Source: an uncultured Hyphomicrobiales bacterium | GTDB lineage: Bacteria > Pseudomonadota > Alphaproteobacteria > Rhizobiales > Beijerinckiaceae | DNA length: 64,000 nt | NCBI GenBank assembly: GCA_903847605.1 | Contig: CAINED010000059.1 | Coordinates: 124,001-188,000 of the forward strand | Reading direction: 5' to 3' | Part shown: positions 55,877 to 63,304 of the stretch, piece by piece | How the letters are laid out: each line of letters starts with the position of its first letter | Position numbering within the stretch: the stretch's first letter is position 1 | The notes under the pieces: generated by a model | The model's database searches: none | What the model saw: only the letters and a program-made list of their open reading frames with translations | What the model was told of the DNA's origin: nothing | Translations under genes and position numbers: made by a program

Positions 55877-56140
55877 ATGCCTATTTCCGCCGATCTCGGC
55901 GAAACCCTGGAAGCCGTCGTTGCGGACCTCGTGAAATCGGGGCGTTACGGCTCGGAGAGCGACGTTTTGCGCGACGCCATGCTGATGCTGCAGGACCGTG
56001 AGATGAAGCTTGCGGCTCTCGATGCAGCGATTGCACGGGGAATCGCTTCGGCGGATGCCGGCCTCGGGCGGCCGATGGACGAGGTATTCGACGAACTCGA
56101 AGCCAAGTATCAGGCTATGGTCGACGTCGCTGCCGAATGA
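55877..56140 (+). CDS. parD: ParD-family ribbon-helix-helix antitoxin
   Basis: An 87-residue protein: an N-terminal ribbon-helix-helix domain (ISADLGETLEAVVADLVKSGRYGSESDVLRDAMLML) followed by a C-terminal helix that wraps the toxin. This is a ParD antitoxin, which represses its own operon and neutralises ParE. The ATG at 55877 follows GGAGG. An inverted repeat CTGCT-CGAT-AGCAG lies at 55849-55862, just upstream, and could be its operator. The last codons overlap the start of parE (ATGA). Confidence 0.9.
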   Translation: MPISADLGETLEAVVADLVKSGRYGSESDVLRDAMLMLQDREMKLAALDAAIARGIASADAGLGRPMDEVFDELEAKYQAMVDVAAE

Positions 56141-56436
56141 AAGTCATCATCATGCCGGAGGCGTGTGCGGACATGGTCCGCATCGCCGAGTTTGTCGCGC
56201 AAACCAATCCTTCGCGTGCGGTTTCGGTCCTGATCGATTTGCGCAGGCAATGCGCGCGGCTTCGCGAGATGCCCCGACGATTTCCGCTGGTGCCGCGGTT
56301 CGAGGCATCCGGCATCAGGCGTTGCGTCCACCGCAACTAACTTATTTTCTATCGTGTAACCGACACGCAGGTCGAAGTCTTGCACGTTTTTCACGGAGCC
56401 ATGGACTACGAGTCTATCCTGTTCCCTCGCAACTGA
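56137..56436 (+). pseudogene. parE: ParE-family toxin interrupted by an in-frame stop
   Basis: ParE toxins poison DNA gyrase. The frame from 56137 reads MKVIIMPEACADMVRIAEF through GIRRCVHRN and then TAA (56338-56340). The same frame continues without another stop as LIFYRVTDTQVEVLHVFHG, then AMDYESILFPRN, to TGA at 56434-56436. Family members usually have NYLIFYRV here, so the TAA replaces a Tyr codon (TAT or TAC) by one base change. The product would be cut from 99 to 67 residues and lose the C-terminal strands with the active site, so the toxin should be dead unless readthrough occurs. The four-base overlap with parD is intact. Confidence 0.9.
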
Positions 56437-56466
56437 TCTCTTAACGCGCATGTGCGAGATTGCGGT

Positions 56467-57567
56467 ATGAGCACACTCAAAGCCATCGGCATGATGTCCG
56501 GCACGTCAATGGACGGCGTCGATATCGCGCTGCTTGAAACCGATGGCGAAGCGCGGGTAAAGCGCGGCCCCTCTGCAAGCTATGCCTATTCCCCTGAAGA
56601 TCGCGCCTTGCTGCGGCAAGCGCTCTCCGACGCCGCCGGCATGAAGGATCGCAGCGCGCGGCCCGGCGCGCTCGCAGCAGCTGAAGCGATGATCACGCAA
56701 CGCCATGCGGAGTCGGTGCGCGCGTTTCTCGCGGCGCATGCCATCGAACCAAGCGCCATCGATGTTCTCGGCTTTCACGGGCAGACCGTGTTGCACCGGC
56801 CGCAGGATCGTCTCACCGTGCAGATCGGCGATGGCGCAGCGCTGGCGCGCATCACGGGCATTCGAACCGTTTTCGATCTGCGCGCTGCGGATGTCGCCGC
56901 GGGCGGGCAGGGCGCGCCTCTGGTGCCGGTGTATCATCGCGCGCTGGTGGCGGCGTCCGGGCTCGAAGGTCCGGTCGCCCTGGTCAATATCGGCGGCGTG
57001 GCCAATGTCACCTATGTCGCGAGCGGCGCTGCCGCACCCGTCGCTTTCGACACCGGGCCCGGCAATGCGCTGATCGACGATCTGATGCTGGAACGCACGG
57101 GCGTCGCCGTCGATCGCGATGGCGCGACGGCCGCAAGGGGGCAGGCGCACGAGGCGATCCTGTCGACCATGCTCGCGCATCCCTATTTCGCGAGGCCTTA
57201 TCCGAAATCGCTGGACCGCAACGATTTCTCGCGCACGGCTGTCGCCGAACTTTCAACCGAAGATGCGGCGGCGACGCTGACGGCTTTTACGGCCCGTTCC
57301 ATCGGCCTCGCGCTCGATGCTTTGCCGCAAAGGCCGCGCATGCTGATCGTCTGCGGCGGCGGCGCGCGCAACCCGACGCTGATGCAGGCATTGCGCAACG
57401 TCTGCGAAGACGTTCGCACGGCCGACGATTTTGGCTGGTCCGCCGATGCGATGGAGGCGGAAGCCTTCGCCTATCTCGCCGTGCGCTCGCTGAAGGGACT
57501 GCCGATCACCTTTCCCGGCACGACAGGCGTCGCCAGCGCGATGACAGGCGGCGTGGCGACGTCTTAG
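56467..57567 (+). CDS. anmK: anhydro-N-acetylmuramic acid kinase
   Basis: A 366-residue sugar kinase of the ASKHA fold. The N-terminal IGMMSGTSMDGVDIALLETDG, then GFHGQTVLHRPQDRLTVQIGDGA, NIGGVANVTYV and DTGPGNALIDDLM are diagnostic. It turns anhydro-MurNAc from recycled peptidoglycan into MurNAc-6-phosphate in the cytoplasm. The ATG at 56467 is the family start; a GTG at 56452 is in frame upstream. Confidence 0.95.
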   Translation: MSTLKAIGMMSGTSMDGVDIALLETDGEARVKRGPSASYAYSPEDRALLRQALSDAAGMKDRSARPGALAAAEAMITQRHAESVRAFLAAHAIEPSAIDVLGFHGQTVLHRPQDRLTVQIGDGAALARITGIRTVFDLRAADVAAGGQGAPLVPVYHRALVAASGLEGPVALVNIGGVANVTYVASGAAAPVAFDTGPGNALIDDLMLERTGVAVDRDGATAARGQAHEAILSTMLAHPYFARPYPKSLDRNDFSRTAVAELSTEDAAATLTAFTARSIGLALDALPQRPRMLIVCGGGARNPTLMQALRNVCEDVRTADDFGWSADAMEAEAFAYLAVRSLKGLPITFPGTTGVASAMTGGVATS

Positions 57568-57588
57568 AGAATTCCAGCTCAGCCATCG

Positions 57589-58299
57589 TCAGTTCGCGCC
57601 CATCGTCATGAACTCGCGCATCAGGCGCGTGAATTCCTGGGGCTGCTCGACAGAGACGAAATGGCCCGCGCCCTCGATGATTTCGAGCCGGCTGCCGGGA
57701 ATGGCGTCGGCCATTTCCTTGTGCTGCGCCGGCGTCGACCATTCGTCCTGCGCGCCGCAGATCACCATGGCAGGGCAGCGGATAGTCGCGAGCAAGGGCG
57801 TCGCATCGGGACGTTCCACCAGCGCCTTGATCTGCTTTTCGTGATCTTCGGGCGAAAAGCGCCTGATCATATCGATCAGTGGTTTCTGGAAAGCCGCATC
57901 CTTGCGCCGTGACGGCGCAAGCATCGGCGGCAGCCAAACGGCGGCGAGCGCCTCCATGCCCTTTTTGTTGGCGAGATCGACGACGACCTTGCGTTTCTCC
58001 GCGCCGCCCGCCGGTTCGGCTGTCGCGCCGGTGTCGAAGAGACAGAGCCGCTCCACGCGCTCGCCCGCAAGGCGCATCACCTGCAACGCCACGCGTCCAC
58101 CCATGGAAAAGCCGGCGAGCGAGAATTTCGGCGGCGCATCATCGATCACGGATTGCGCCATCGCGACGATGGAATCGAAGCCTCCAAAATGCGGCGTGCG
58201 CACCTCGCAAATGTCGGCAAGATCCCGCTTCTGGGCCTCGAAGATCGATCCATCGCAGAGGAGGCCGGGCAGAATGTAGAGAACGGGCTTTGCGGACAT
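57589..58299 (-). CDS. alpha/beta-fold hydrolase
   Basis: A 236-residue hydrolase with the nucleophile elbow LAGFSMGGRVALQV, the acid in ICGAQDEWSTP and the catalytic His in EGAGHFVSVEQPQEF. The short form without an N-terminal signal suggests a cytoplasmic esterase or lactonase-like enzyme. Substrate unknown. It converges with anmK, 21 bases apart. Confidence 0.88.
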   Translation of the reverse strand: MSAKPVLYILPGLLCDGSIFEAQKRDLADICEVRTPHFGGFDSIVAMAQSVIDDAPPKFSLAGFSMGGRVALQVMRLAGERVERLCLFDTGATAEPAGGAEKRKVVVDLANKKGMEALAAVWLPPMLAPSRRKDAAFQKPLIDMIRRFSPEDHEKQIKALVERPDATPLLATIRCPAMVICGAQDEWSTPAQHKEMADAIPGSRLEIIEGAGHFVSVEQPQEFTRLMREFMTMGAN

Positions 58300-58460
58300 G
58301 AAGGCTCCTGTTTCGCCGCCTGCTTAAAGTGGCGCCGGACAGGCTGCAACCTTGGGATTTGGCCCGCTTTACGAAACTTTACGCGGCGCACACATCTGCG
58401 AAGTCAGGCCCATTCATTCTGCGCCCATGCCGCGATGACGGCTGGAACCGAAGGAGTGGA

Positions 58461-59027
58461 ATGATGACCGACGCACAGAACAATACACCCGAACCCGTGG
58501 TGATCCGGCCCACGCCGAAGCAGCGCTCGCGCAAGGGCTGGCTCATTGTCGGCGGCGTGGCCGTGGCCGGACTTGTGGCTCTCGGCGCGGTCCAGGCGAT
58601 TTCGCAGCCGTTCGGCGGCGGGTTCGGCCCGCATGGAATGGGTCCGCGCCATCACATGATGGGCTGGGGTTTCGATCCCGCACGCGCCGCCGCCCGCATC
58701 GATTACGGCACGGATATCATTCTGGGCCGGGTCGGCGCGAACGACGAACAGAAGCGCAAGATCGCCGACCTCATCAAGGCCAATCTGAAGGAAATTCCCG
58801 CTCTGCGGGAGCAGCATCAGGCGGCCCGCGCCCGCGTATTGGAACTTCTGAAGGCCGAGAAGTTCGACAAGGCCGAACTCGAGAAGCTGCGCGCGCAGCA
58901 GATCGCGACCGCCGAGCAGATTTCGAAGCGACTGACGCAATCGGTCGGCGAGGCCAGCGACATTCTCTCGCCGAAGCAGCGGCAGGAGCTGATCTCGCTG
59001 TGGGAGAAGCGGCCCGGCTGGCGCTGA
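58461..59027 (+). CDS. Spy/CpxP-like periplasmic protein
   Basis: A 188-residue protein with a cytoplasmic N terminus of about 25 residues and one membrane anchor (WLIVGGVAVAGLVALGAVQA). The soluble part has a His/Met-rich entry (HGMGPRHHMMGWG) and long helices with LREQHQAARARVLELLKAEKFDKAELEKLRAQQ and LSPKQRQELISLW (LTxxQ-like), as in Spy/CpxP/ZraP periplasmic stress proteins. The His/Met cluster may bind metal. The ATG at 58461 follows AAGGAGTGGA. A two-component system follows downstream and could sense or regulate it. Confidence 0.85.
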   Translation: MMTDAQNNTPEPVVIRPTPKQRSRKGWLIVGGVAVAGLVALGAVQAISQPFGGGFGPHGMGPRHHMMGWGFDPARAAARIDYGTDIILGRVGANDEQKRKIADLIKANLKEIPALREQHQAARARVLELLKAEKFDKAELEKLRAQQIATAEQISKRLTQSVGEASDILSPKQRQELISLWEKRPGWR

Positions 59028-59040
59028 GTTCCGCCGGTAT

Positions 59041-59183
59041 CCGTCATCCCGGGCGCCGATAGGGCGTCGAAAGACGCCCGTCTTTCGACGGGCTATGGCG
59101 ACCCGGGCTCGCCCCGTTGTTCTATGCTAATCATCAAGCGATCCCGGCGCGCGCTGCGCTTGGCCGGGATGCCGGGATGACGG
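59041..59183. repeat. 143-bp element bounded by 12-bp perfect inverted repeats
   Basis: CCGTCATCCCGG (59041-59052) and its exact complement CCGGGATGACGG (59172-59183) bound the element. Inside is a second perfect inverted repeat, GTCGAAAGAC-GCCC-GTCTTTCGAC. No coding capacity. It sits between the Spy-like gene and the response-regulator gene, whose start is 31 bases past its end. It looks like a REP/BIME or small MITE. Confidence 0.8.
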
Positions 59184-59214
59184 CCCTCTGGCATTTGCGG
59201 AAAATCGAGGTTCA

Positions 59215-59925
59215 ATGCCGCGCATTCTCATGATCGAGGACGATGTCCGTCTCGCCGCCATGGTGCGCGATTATCTCGCCGCCAATGGTTTCGAGGTCGG
59301 CCATGCGGAAACGGGCGCGGCGGGGTTGAGCGAACTTCAGCGCCACGCAACCGATATCATCCTGCTCGACCTGATGCTGCCCGATGGCGATGGTCTCGAT
59401 ATCTTCAAACGCATTCGCGCGCTGCCGCAGGGCAAGGGGTCTGCGCCCGTCATCATGCTGACGGCGCGCGGCGATCCTGCCGACCGTGTCGTCGGTCTCG
59501 AAATCGGGGCTGACGACTATGTGCCGAAACCTTTCGAGCCGCGCGAGTTGTTAGCGCGCATCCGCGTTGTGTTGCGCGGCAAGGGCGGCGGCGCCACCGA
59601 TGCTCAGGACGTTCTGCGCTTCGGCCGGCTCGAGGTGGACCGCGGCGCGCATATCGCGCGTCTTGACGGCAATGACTTGCCGCTGACGAGCCATCAGTTT
59701 TCGCTGTTGAATGCAATGGCCGAACGGCCGGGCCGCGTGCTGTCGCGCGAGCAGTTGATGGAATACGCCAAGGGCGAGCCCCATCCCTACGATCCCGCCT
59801 TCGATCGTTCGATCGACGTTCACATCGCGCGCATCCGTTCCGCTATCGAGGACGATCCGAAAGCGCCGCGCCGGATCATCACCATTCGCGGCGCGGGATA
59901 TGTTTTTGCGAAGGCGCAGGACTGA
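59215..59925 (+). CDS. OmpR-family response regulator
   Basis: A 236-residue response regulator. The receiver domain has the acidic pocket D9/D10, phosphorylated D52 (LLDLMLPDGDG), T83 and K105 (DYVPKPFEPRELLARI). The DNA-binding winged helix (about 135-235) ends IRGAGYVF. It is 31 bases past the 143-bp element and overlaps the kinase gene by one base (TGATG), so the two are translationally coupled. Confidence 0.95.
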   Translation: MPRILMIEDDVRLAAMVRDYLAANGFEVGHAETGAAGLSELQRHATDIILLDLMLPDGDGLDIFKRIRALPQGKGSAPVIMLTARGDPADRVVGLEIGADDYVPKPFEPRELLARIRVVLRGKGGGATDAQDVLRFGRLEVDRGAHIARLDGNDLPLTSHQFSLLNAMAERPGRVLSREQLMEYAKGEPHPYDPAFDRSIDVHIARIRSAIEDDPKAPRRIITIRGAGYVFAKAQD

Positions 59926-61187
59926 TGCGGCGGCTCTATCTTCGCATCTATTTGGCGGTGCTGGTTTCCATTGCGTTGTCGGTCGCGCTGGCGGGATTGG
60001 CATGGCGTTTTGCCGCCGGCCCGGAAAACTTCATGCCGCGGCAGCAGTTCGTTCAGGCGGTGGCGGAGCGAATGCTGCCGCCGGCGAACGCCACTCCCGC
60101 GCAGATGCGCGAAAGTCTCGAACGCTGGCAGCAATTGAGCGGCTTCGACTTCGCGCTCGTTGCGCCGGACGGGCGACTCCTTGCGAGCGTGGGCGGCGAG
60201 ATCTGGGACGAGGCGGCGCGCGCCGAATTGCGGCGCGGTTCCTTCGCGCGCCATTCGATTGTTCTTGCCGATGGCCGCAGGCTCCTTGCCCAGCCGCCGC
60301 CGTCGATGCGCGGGCCGTTTCGCGGCCTTGGCTGGCTGCTCGCTCTGCTTGGCATCGCTGTCATCGTCGCCCTCTGCGCATGGCCTGTCGTGCGGCGTCT
60401 CACGCGCGATCTCGAAAAGCTGGAATCCGGCGTTGCGTCCTTCGGCGCAGGGCAATTGTCGGCGCGCGTGCATGTGAAGAGCAAGGACGAGGTCGGCCGC
60501 CTCTCCCATACATTCAACGAGACAGCCGAGCGCATCGAAACGCTCGTGCGCGCCAATCGCGCGCTGCTTGCCAATGCAAGTCACGAACTGCGCTCGCCGC
60601 TGGCGCGTCTGCGCATGAGCGTCGAAAGCATCGGCGCCGATACGTCACCGTCTGTGCGTGAGGAGATTGCGCGGAATATCCGGGAACTCGATTCGCTCGT
60701 CGATGAAATCCTGACATCCAGCCGATTGGATGCGCGCCCCGATAGCGGCTTGAAGATCGAGCCTGTCGACCTGCGTCCGCTCGCCGCCGAGGAATGTGCG
60801 CGCTCAGGCGCGGAGTTTCACGCGGGCCCCGGTTCGGACGCCGAAGTGCGCGGCGATGCGCGCCTCTTGCAGCGCGTGATGCGCAATCTTCTCGAAAACG
60901 CAATTCGCTACGGCAATGGTTCGCGCGTCGAAGCCTCGCTCTACGTATCCGGGAATGAAATGCGTTTCGATGTCTGTGATCGCGGGCCGGGGGTCAGCGA
61001 GAGCGAACGCGAGCGCATCTTCGAACCGTTTTACCGGCCCGCCGGCGCAAGCGAGCGCTCCGGCGGCGTCGGCCTCGGCCTTGCGCTGGTGCGCCAGATC
61101 GCACGCGCCCATGGCGGCGATGCGCTCTGCCTGCCGAGGGATGGGGGTGGAGCGTGTTTTCGCGTCACGCTACCGGACGCGAAATGA
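59925..61187 (+). CDS. sensor histidine kinase
   Basis: A 420-residue membrane kinase: helices about 7-27 and 135-155 enclose a periplasmic sensor of about 105 residues; HAMP about 156-207; H-box NASHELRSPLARLRM with phospho-acceptor H220; N box RNLLENAIRYG and G boxes DRGPGV and GVGLGLALVRQ. The sensor type is CpxA/RstB-like. The stimulus is unknown; the nearby Spy/CpxP-like gene suggests envelope stress or metals. The alpha/beta hydrolase gene converges six bases away. Confidence 0.94.
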   Translation: MRRLYLRIYLAVLVSIALSVALAGLAWRFAAGPENFMPRQQFVQAVAERMLPPANATPAQMRESLERWQQLSGFDFALVAPDGRLLASVGGEIWDEAARAELRRGSFARHSIVLADGRRLLAQPPPSMRGPFRGLGWLLALLGIAVIVALCAWPVVRRLTRDLEKLESGVASFGAGQLSARVHVKSKDEVGRLSHTFNETAERIETLVRANRALLANASHELRSPLARLRMSVESIGADTSPSVREEIARNIRELDSLVDEILTSSRLDARPDSGLKIEPVDLRPLAAEECARSGAEFHAGPGSDAEVRGDARLLQRVMRNLLENAIRYGNGSRVEASLYVSGNEMRFDVCDRGPGVSESERERIFEPFYRPAGASERSGGVGLGLALVRQIARAHGGDALCLPRDGGGACFRVTLPDAK

Positions 61188-61193
61188 AGACCT

Positions 61194-62066
61194 TCATGCC
61201 CCAACCGGAAAGAACTTATCAAGCCATCCCTTGATGAGATGACGCGCATATAGTCCGTCGCCCGCCAGCGGAAAATGCGAAACGCCGGTCATCAGGAACA
61301 ATTCAGTCGGCTGTCCCGCTTTTTCGAACAGGCGCAGTGATTGCTCCGTCGGCGTGATCGTATCATTGGCGATATGCAACAGCAGAAGCGGACGCGGCGC
61401 TATCTTCGCCACCACATCTTCCGCGCGAAAATCGAACATGCTTTGCGCTGTGTCGGCCGTCACCCGGTCCTGCGCCTTCTTTGGCAAATGAACGCGCAGA
61501 TGCTCGGGGATCGGCACCACATCCCAGCGTGAAACCCAGAGCGGCTCGCCAGTCTTCGCCTTGTGTTCGCGCCCGCGTGCGAGCATGTCGATAAACGCCT
61601 TCCACTTTTCCGGGCCGGGATGCTGGCCCTGAAACTTGCGTTCGCCATGGCCCCATCCGCAGGATGAAATGACCGCAGCCACGCGCTCGTCGACACCGCC
61701 CGTATAGACTGAAACGGCTGCGCCAAAACTGTGGCCGATGAGCCCGATGCGCGCGGGGTCGATTTCCGGCTGGGTCGCGAGCCAGCTCAGCGCGTTGCGC
61801 GTATCGGCGACCTGATCTTCGCAGAGTATGTAACCGCGCATGCCGCCGGATTCGCCGCATCCCCTGAAGTCGATGCGCAGCGCCGCATAGCCCCAGCCCT
61901 CCAGCATTTTCGCCTGAATTTCCGCATGGCTCTCATCCTTCGAGCCGAGAAATCCGTGCAGCACGATAAACGCCGGCAAGCGCTCGCCCGCCTTGTGTCC
62001 TTCGGGAATGTGCAGCACGCCGGCTATATCGAGGCCATCGGATTTGAAGGTGACATTGCGCTGCAT
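61194..62066 (-). CDS. alpha/beta hydrolase (S9/DLH-like serine esterase)
   Basis: A 290-residue hydrolase. The fold shows LHGFLGSKDESHAEIQAKM (oxyanion turn), the nucleophile in LIGHSFGAAVSVYTGG, and a late catalytic His in GVSHFPLAGDG, with Asp in HIANDTITPTEQ. Similar proteins act on esters or peptides; the substrate is unknown. It converges with the kinase gene. Confidence 0.87.
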   Translation of the reverse strand: MQRNVTFKSDGLDIAGVLHIPEGHKAGERLPAFIVLHGFLGSKDESHAEIQAKMLEGWGYAALRIDFRGCGESGGMRGYILCEDQVADTRNALSWLATQPEIDPARIGLIGHSFGAAVSVYTGGVDERVAAVISSCGWGHGERKFQGQHPGPEKWKAFIDMLARGREHKAKTGEPLWVSRWDVVPIPEHLRVHLPKKAQDRVTADTAQSMFDFRAEDVVAKIAPRPLLLLHIANDTITPTEQSLRLFEKAGQPTELFLMTGVSHFPLAGDGLYARHLIKGWLDKFFPVGA

Positions 62067-62243
62067 GAAGGACCTGCCGAGCTATTGGTAAGTGGTCATG
62101 TATCTGCGAATTTTTTCGGGATTGGAAGCGCCGAGAACGGGCAAAAAGGGATTTGTCCCATCGACACTTGCAAGAGGGGGAGGGCGCGTGCAATTTTTCC
62201 CGCGAGGGATGGCGCGGCGAATGCCGTGCAACGGGAGGAATAT

Positions 62244-63215
62244 GTGTTGAATATGAAACTCAGTCGCAGGCAGGCTCTGCTCGGCATGGCGTCTGCGGCA
62301 GTCCTGCCCACACCGGCACTCGCGGCCTGGCCGGATCGTCCGGTTACGATCCTGCATGGGTTCGCCGCAGGCGGAAATGCCGATGTCGTCGCGCGTATTA
62401 TTGGCGAGGCGCTTGGCCGCCGTCTCAACCAGAGTTTTGTCGTCGAGCCGAAACCGGGCGCCGGCGGCACGATTGCCGCCGGTCTCATCGCCCGCGCCAA
62501 TCCGGACGGATATACAGTGGGCATATTGCCGGGCGGTCATGCCGTTTCCGCCGCCATCTACAAGAAACTGCCGTTCAACCCGGTCGATGATTTTTCCACC
62601 ATTGGTCTGATCAGCGACTTTCCGTTCGTGCTGGTCACACATTCCGGTCATGCCGCGAAAAACCTCAAGCAAATGCTGGAACAGGGCGAGAAGAGCGAAT
62701 TGACCTATGGCAGTCCCGGCAATGGAACCGGACAGCACATGGCCGCCGAACTGCTGATTTCGCAAACCGGCATCAAGATGCGTCATGTGCCCTATAAGGG
62801 TGGCTCCGCCGCGATTGTCGACCTGCTGGCCGGACGACTGGACATGGTCATGGATACGCCGACCGTGACGATCGAACACGTCAAGGCAAAGACGCTGACA
62901 GGCATTGGCGTCACGGGCGCAAGACGTTTCTTTGCATTGCCTGAAGTCCCCACGATCGCCGAGCAGGGCGTCAACGGCTATGAAACATCGTCATGGCTGG
63001 GCCTTGCTGCGCCGGCGGGGTTGCCGCAGGATATTCTGACGAAGCTCAATGCCGATCTGCGCGCTGTTCTGAATGATCCGGATACGGCGGAGAAGTTGCG
63101 CAAGATCGGCGGAAACCCGAACCCGACCAGCAGCGCAGATTTCCGCAAACTGATGTCCGGCGATATCGCCAAGTGGCAGCGGGTTGTCGAACAGCGCAAC
63201 ATCCCGAGAATCTAG
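62244..63215 (+). CDS. Bug-family tripartite receptor (TctC-like), second copy
   Basis: A 323-residue periplasmic receptor with a Tat-like signal peptide MKLSRRQALLGMASAAVLPTPALA. The mature start AWPDRPVTILHGFAAGGNADVVARIIGEALG and VEPKPGAGGTIAAGLIARANPDGYTVG are typical Bug-family motifs for carboxylate binding. A GTG at 62244 is behind GGAGG at normal spacing; an ATG at 62253 is the alternative and gives the signal peptide directly. No TctAB membrane genes are adjacent. It resembles, but is not close to, the receptor at 29316. Confidence 0.9.
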   Translation: MLNMKLSRRQALLGMASAAVLPTPALAAWPDRPVTILHGFAAGGNADVVARIIGEALGRRLNQSFVVEPKPGAGGTIAAGLIARANPDGYTVGILPGGHAVSAAIYKKLPFNPVDDFSTIGLISDFPFVLVTHSGHAAKNLKQMLEQGEKSELTYGSPGNGTGQHMAAELLISQTGIKMRHVPYKGGSAAIVDLLAGRLDMVMDTPTVTIEHVKAKTLTGIGVTGARRFFALPEVPTIAEQGVNGYETSSWLGLAAPAGLPQDILTKLNADLRAVLNDPDTAEKLRKIGGNPNPTSSADFRKLMSGDIAKWQRVVEQRNIPRI

Positions 63216-63252
63216 CGCGGGCGCTGGCGGCACCGCATATCATGCAACATGC

Positions 63253-63273
63253 GCGGGCCGTCCTTTGGCCCGC
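63253..63273. terminator. convergent hairpin
   Basis: GCGGGCC and GGCCCGC form a 7-bp stem with a GTCCTTT loop between the convergent Bug receptor and alpha-hydroxy-acid dehydrogenase genes. There is no long T run. Confidence 0.5.
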
Positions 63274-63304
63274 CATCGGCTTTAAGCGACCAGCAATCGC
63301 CGCT

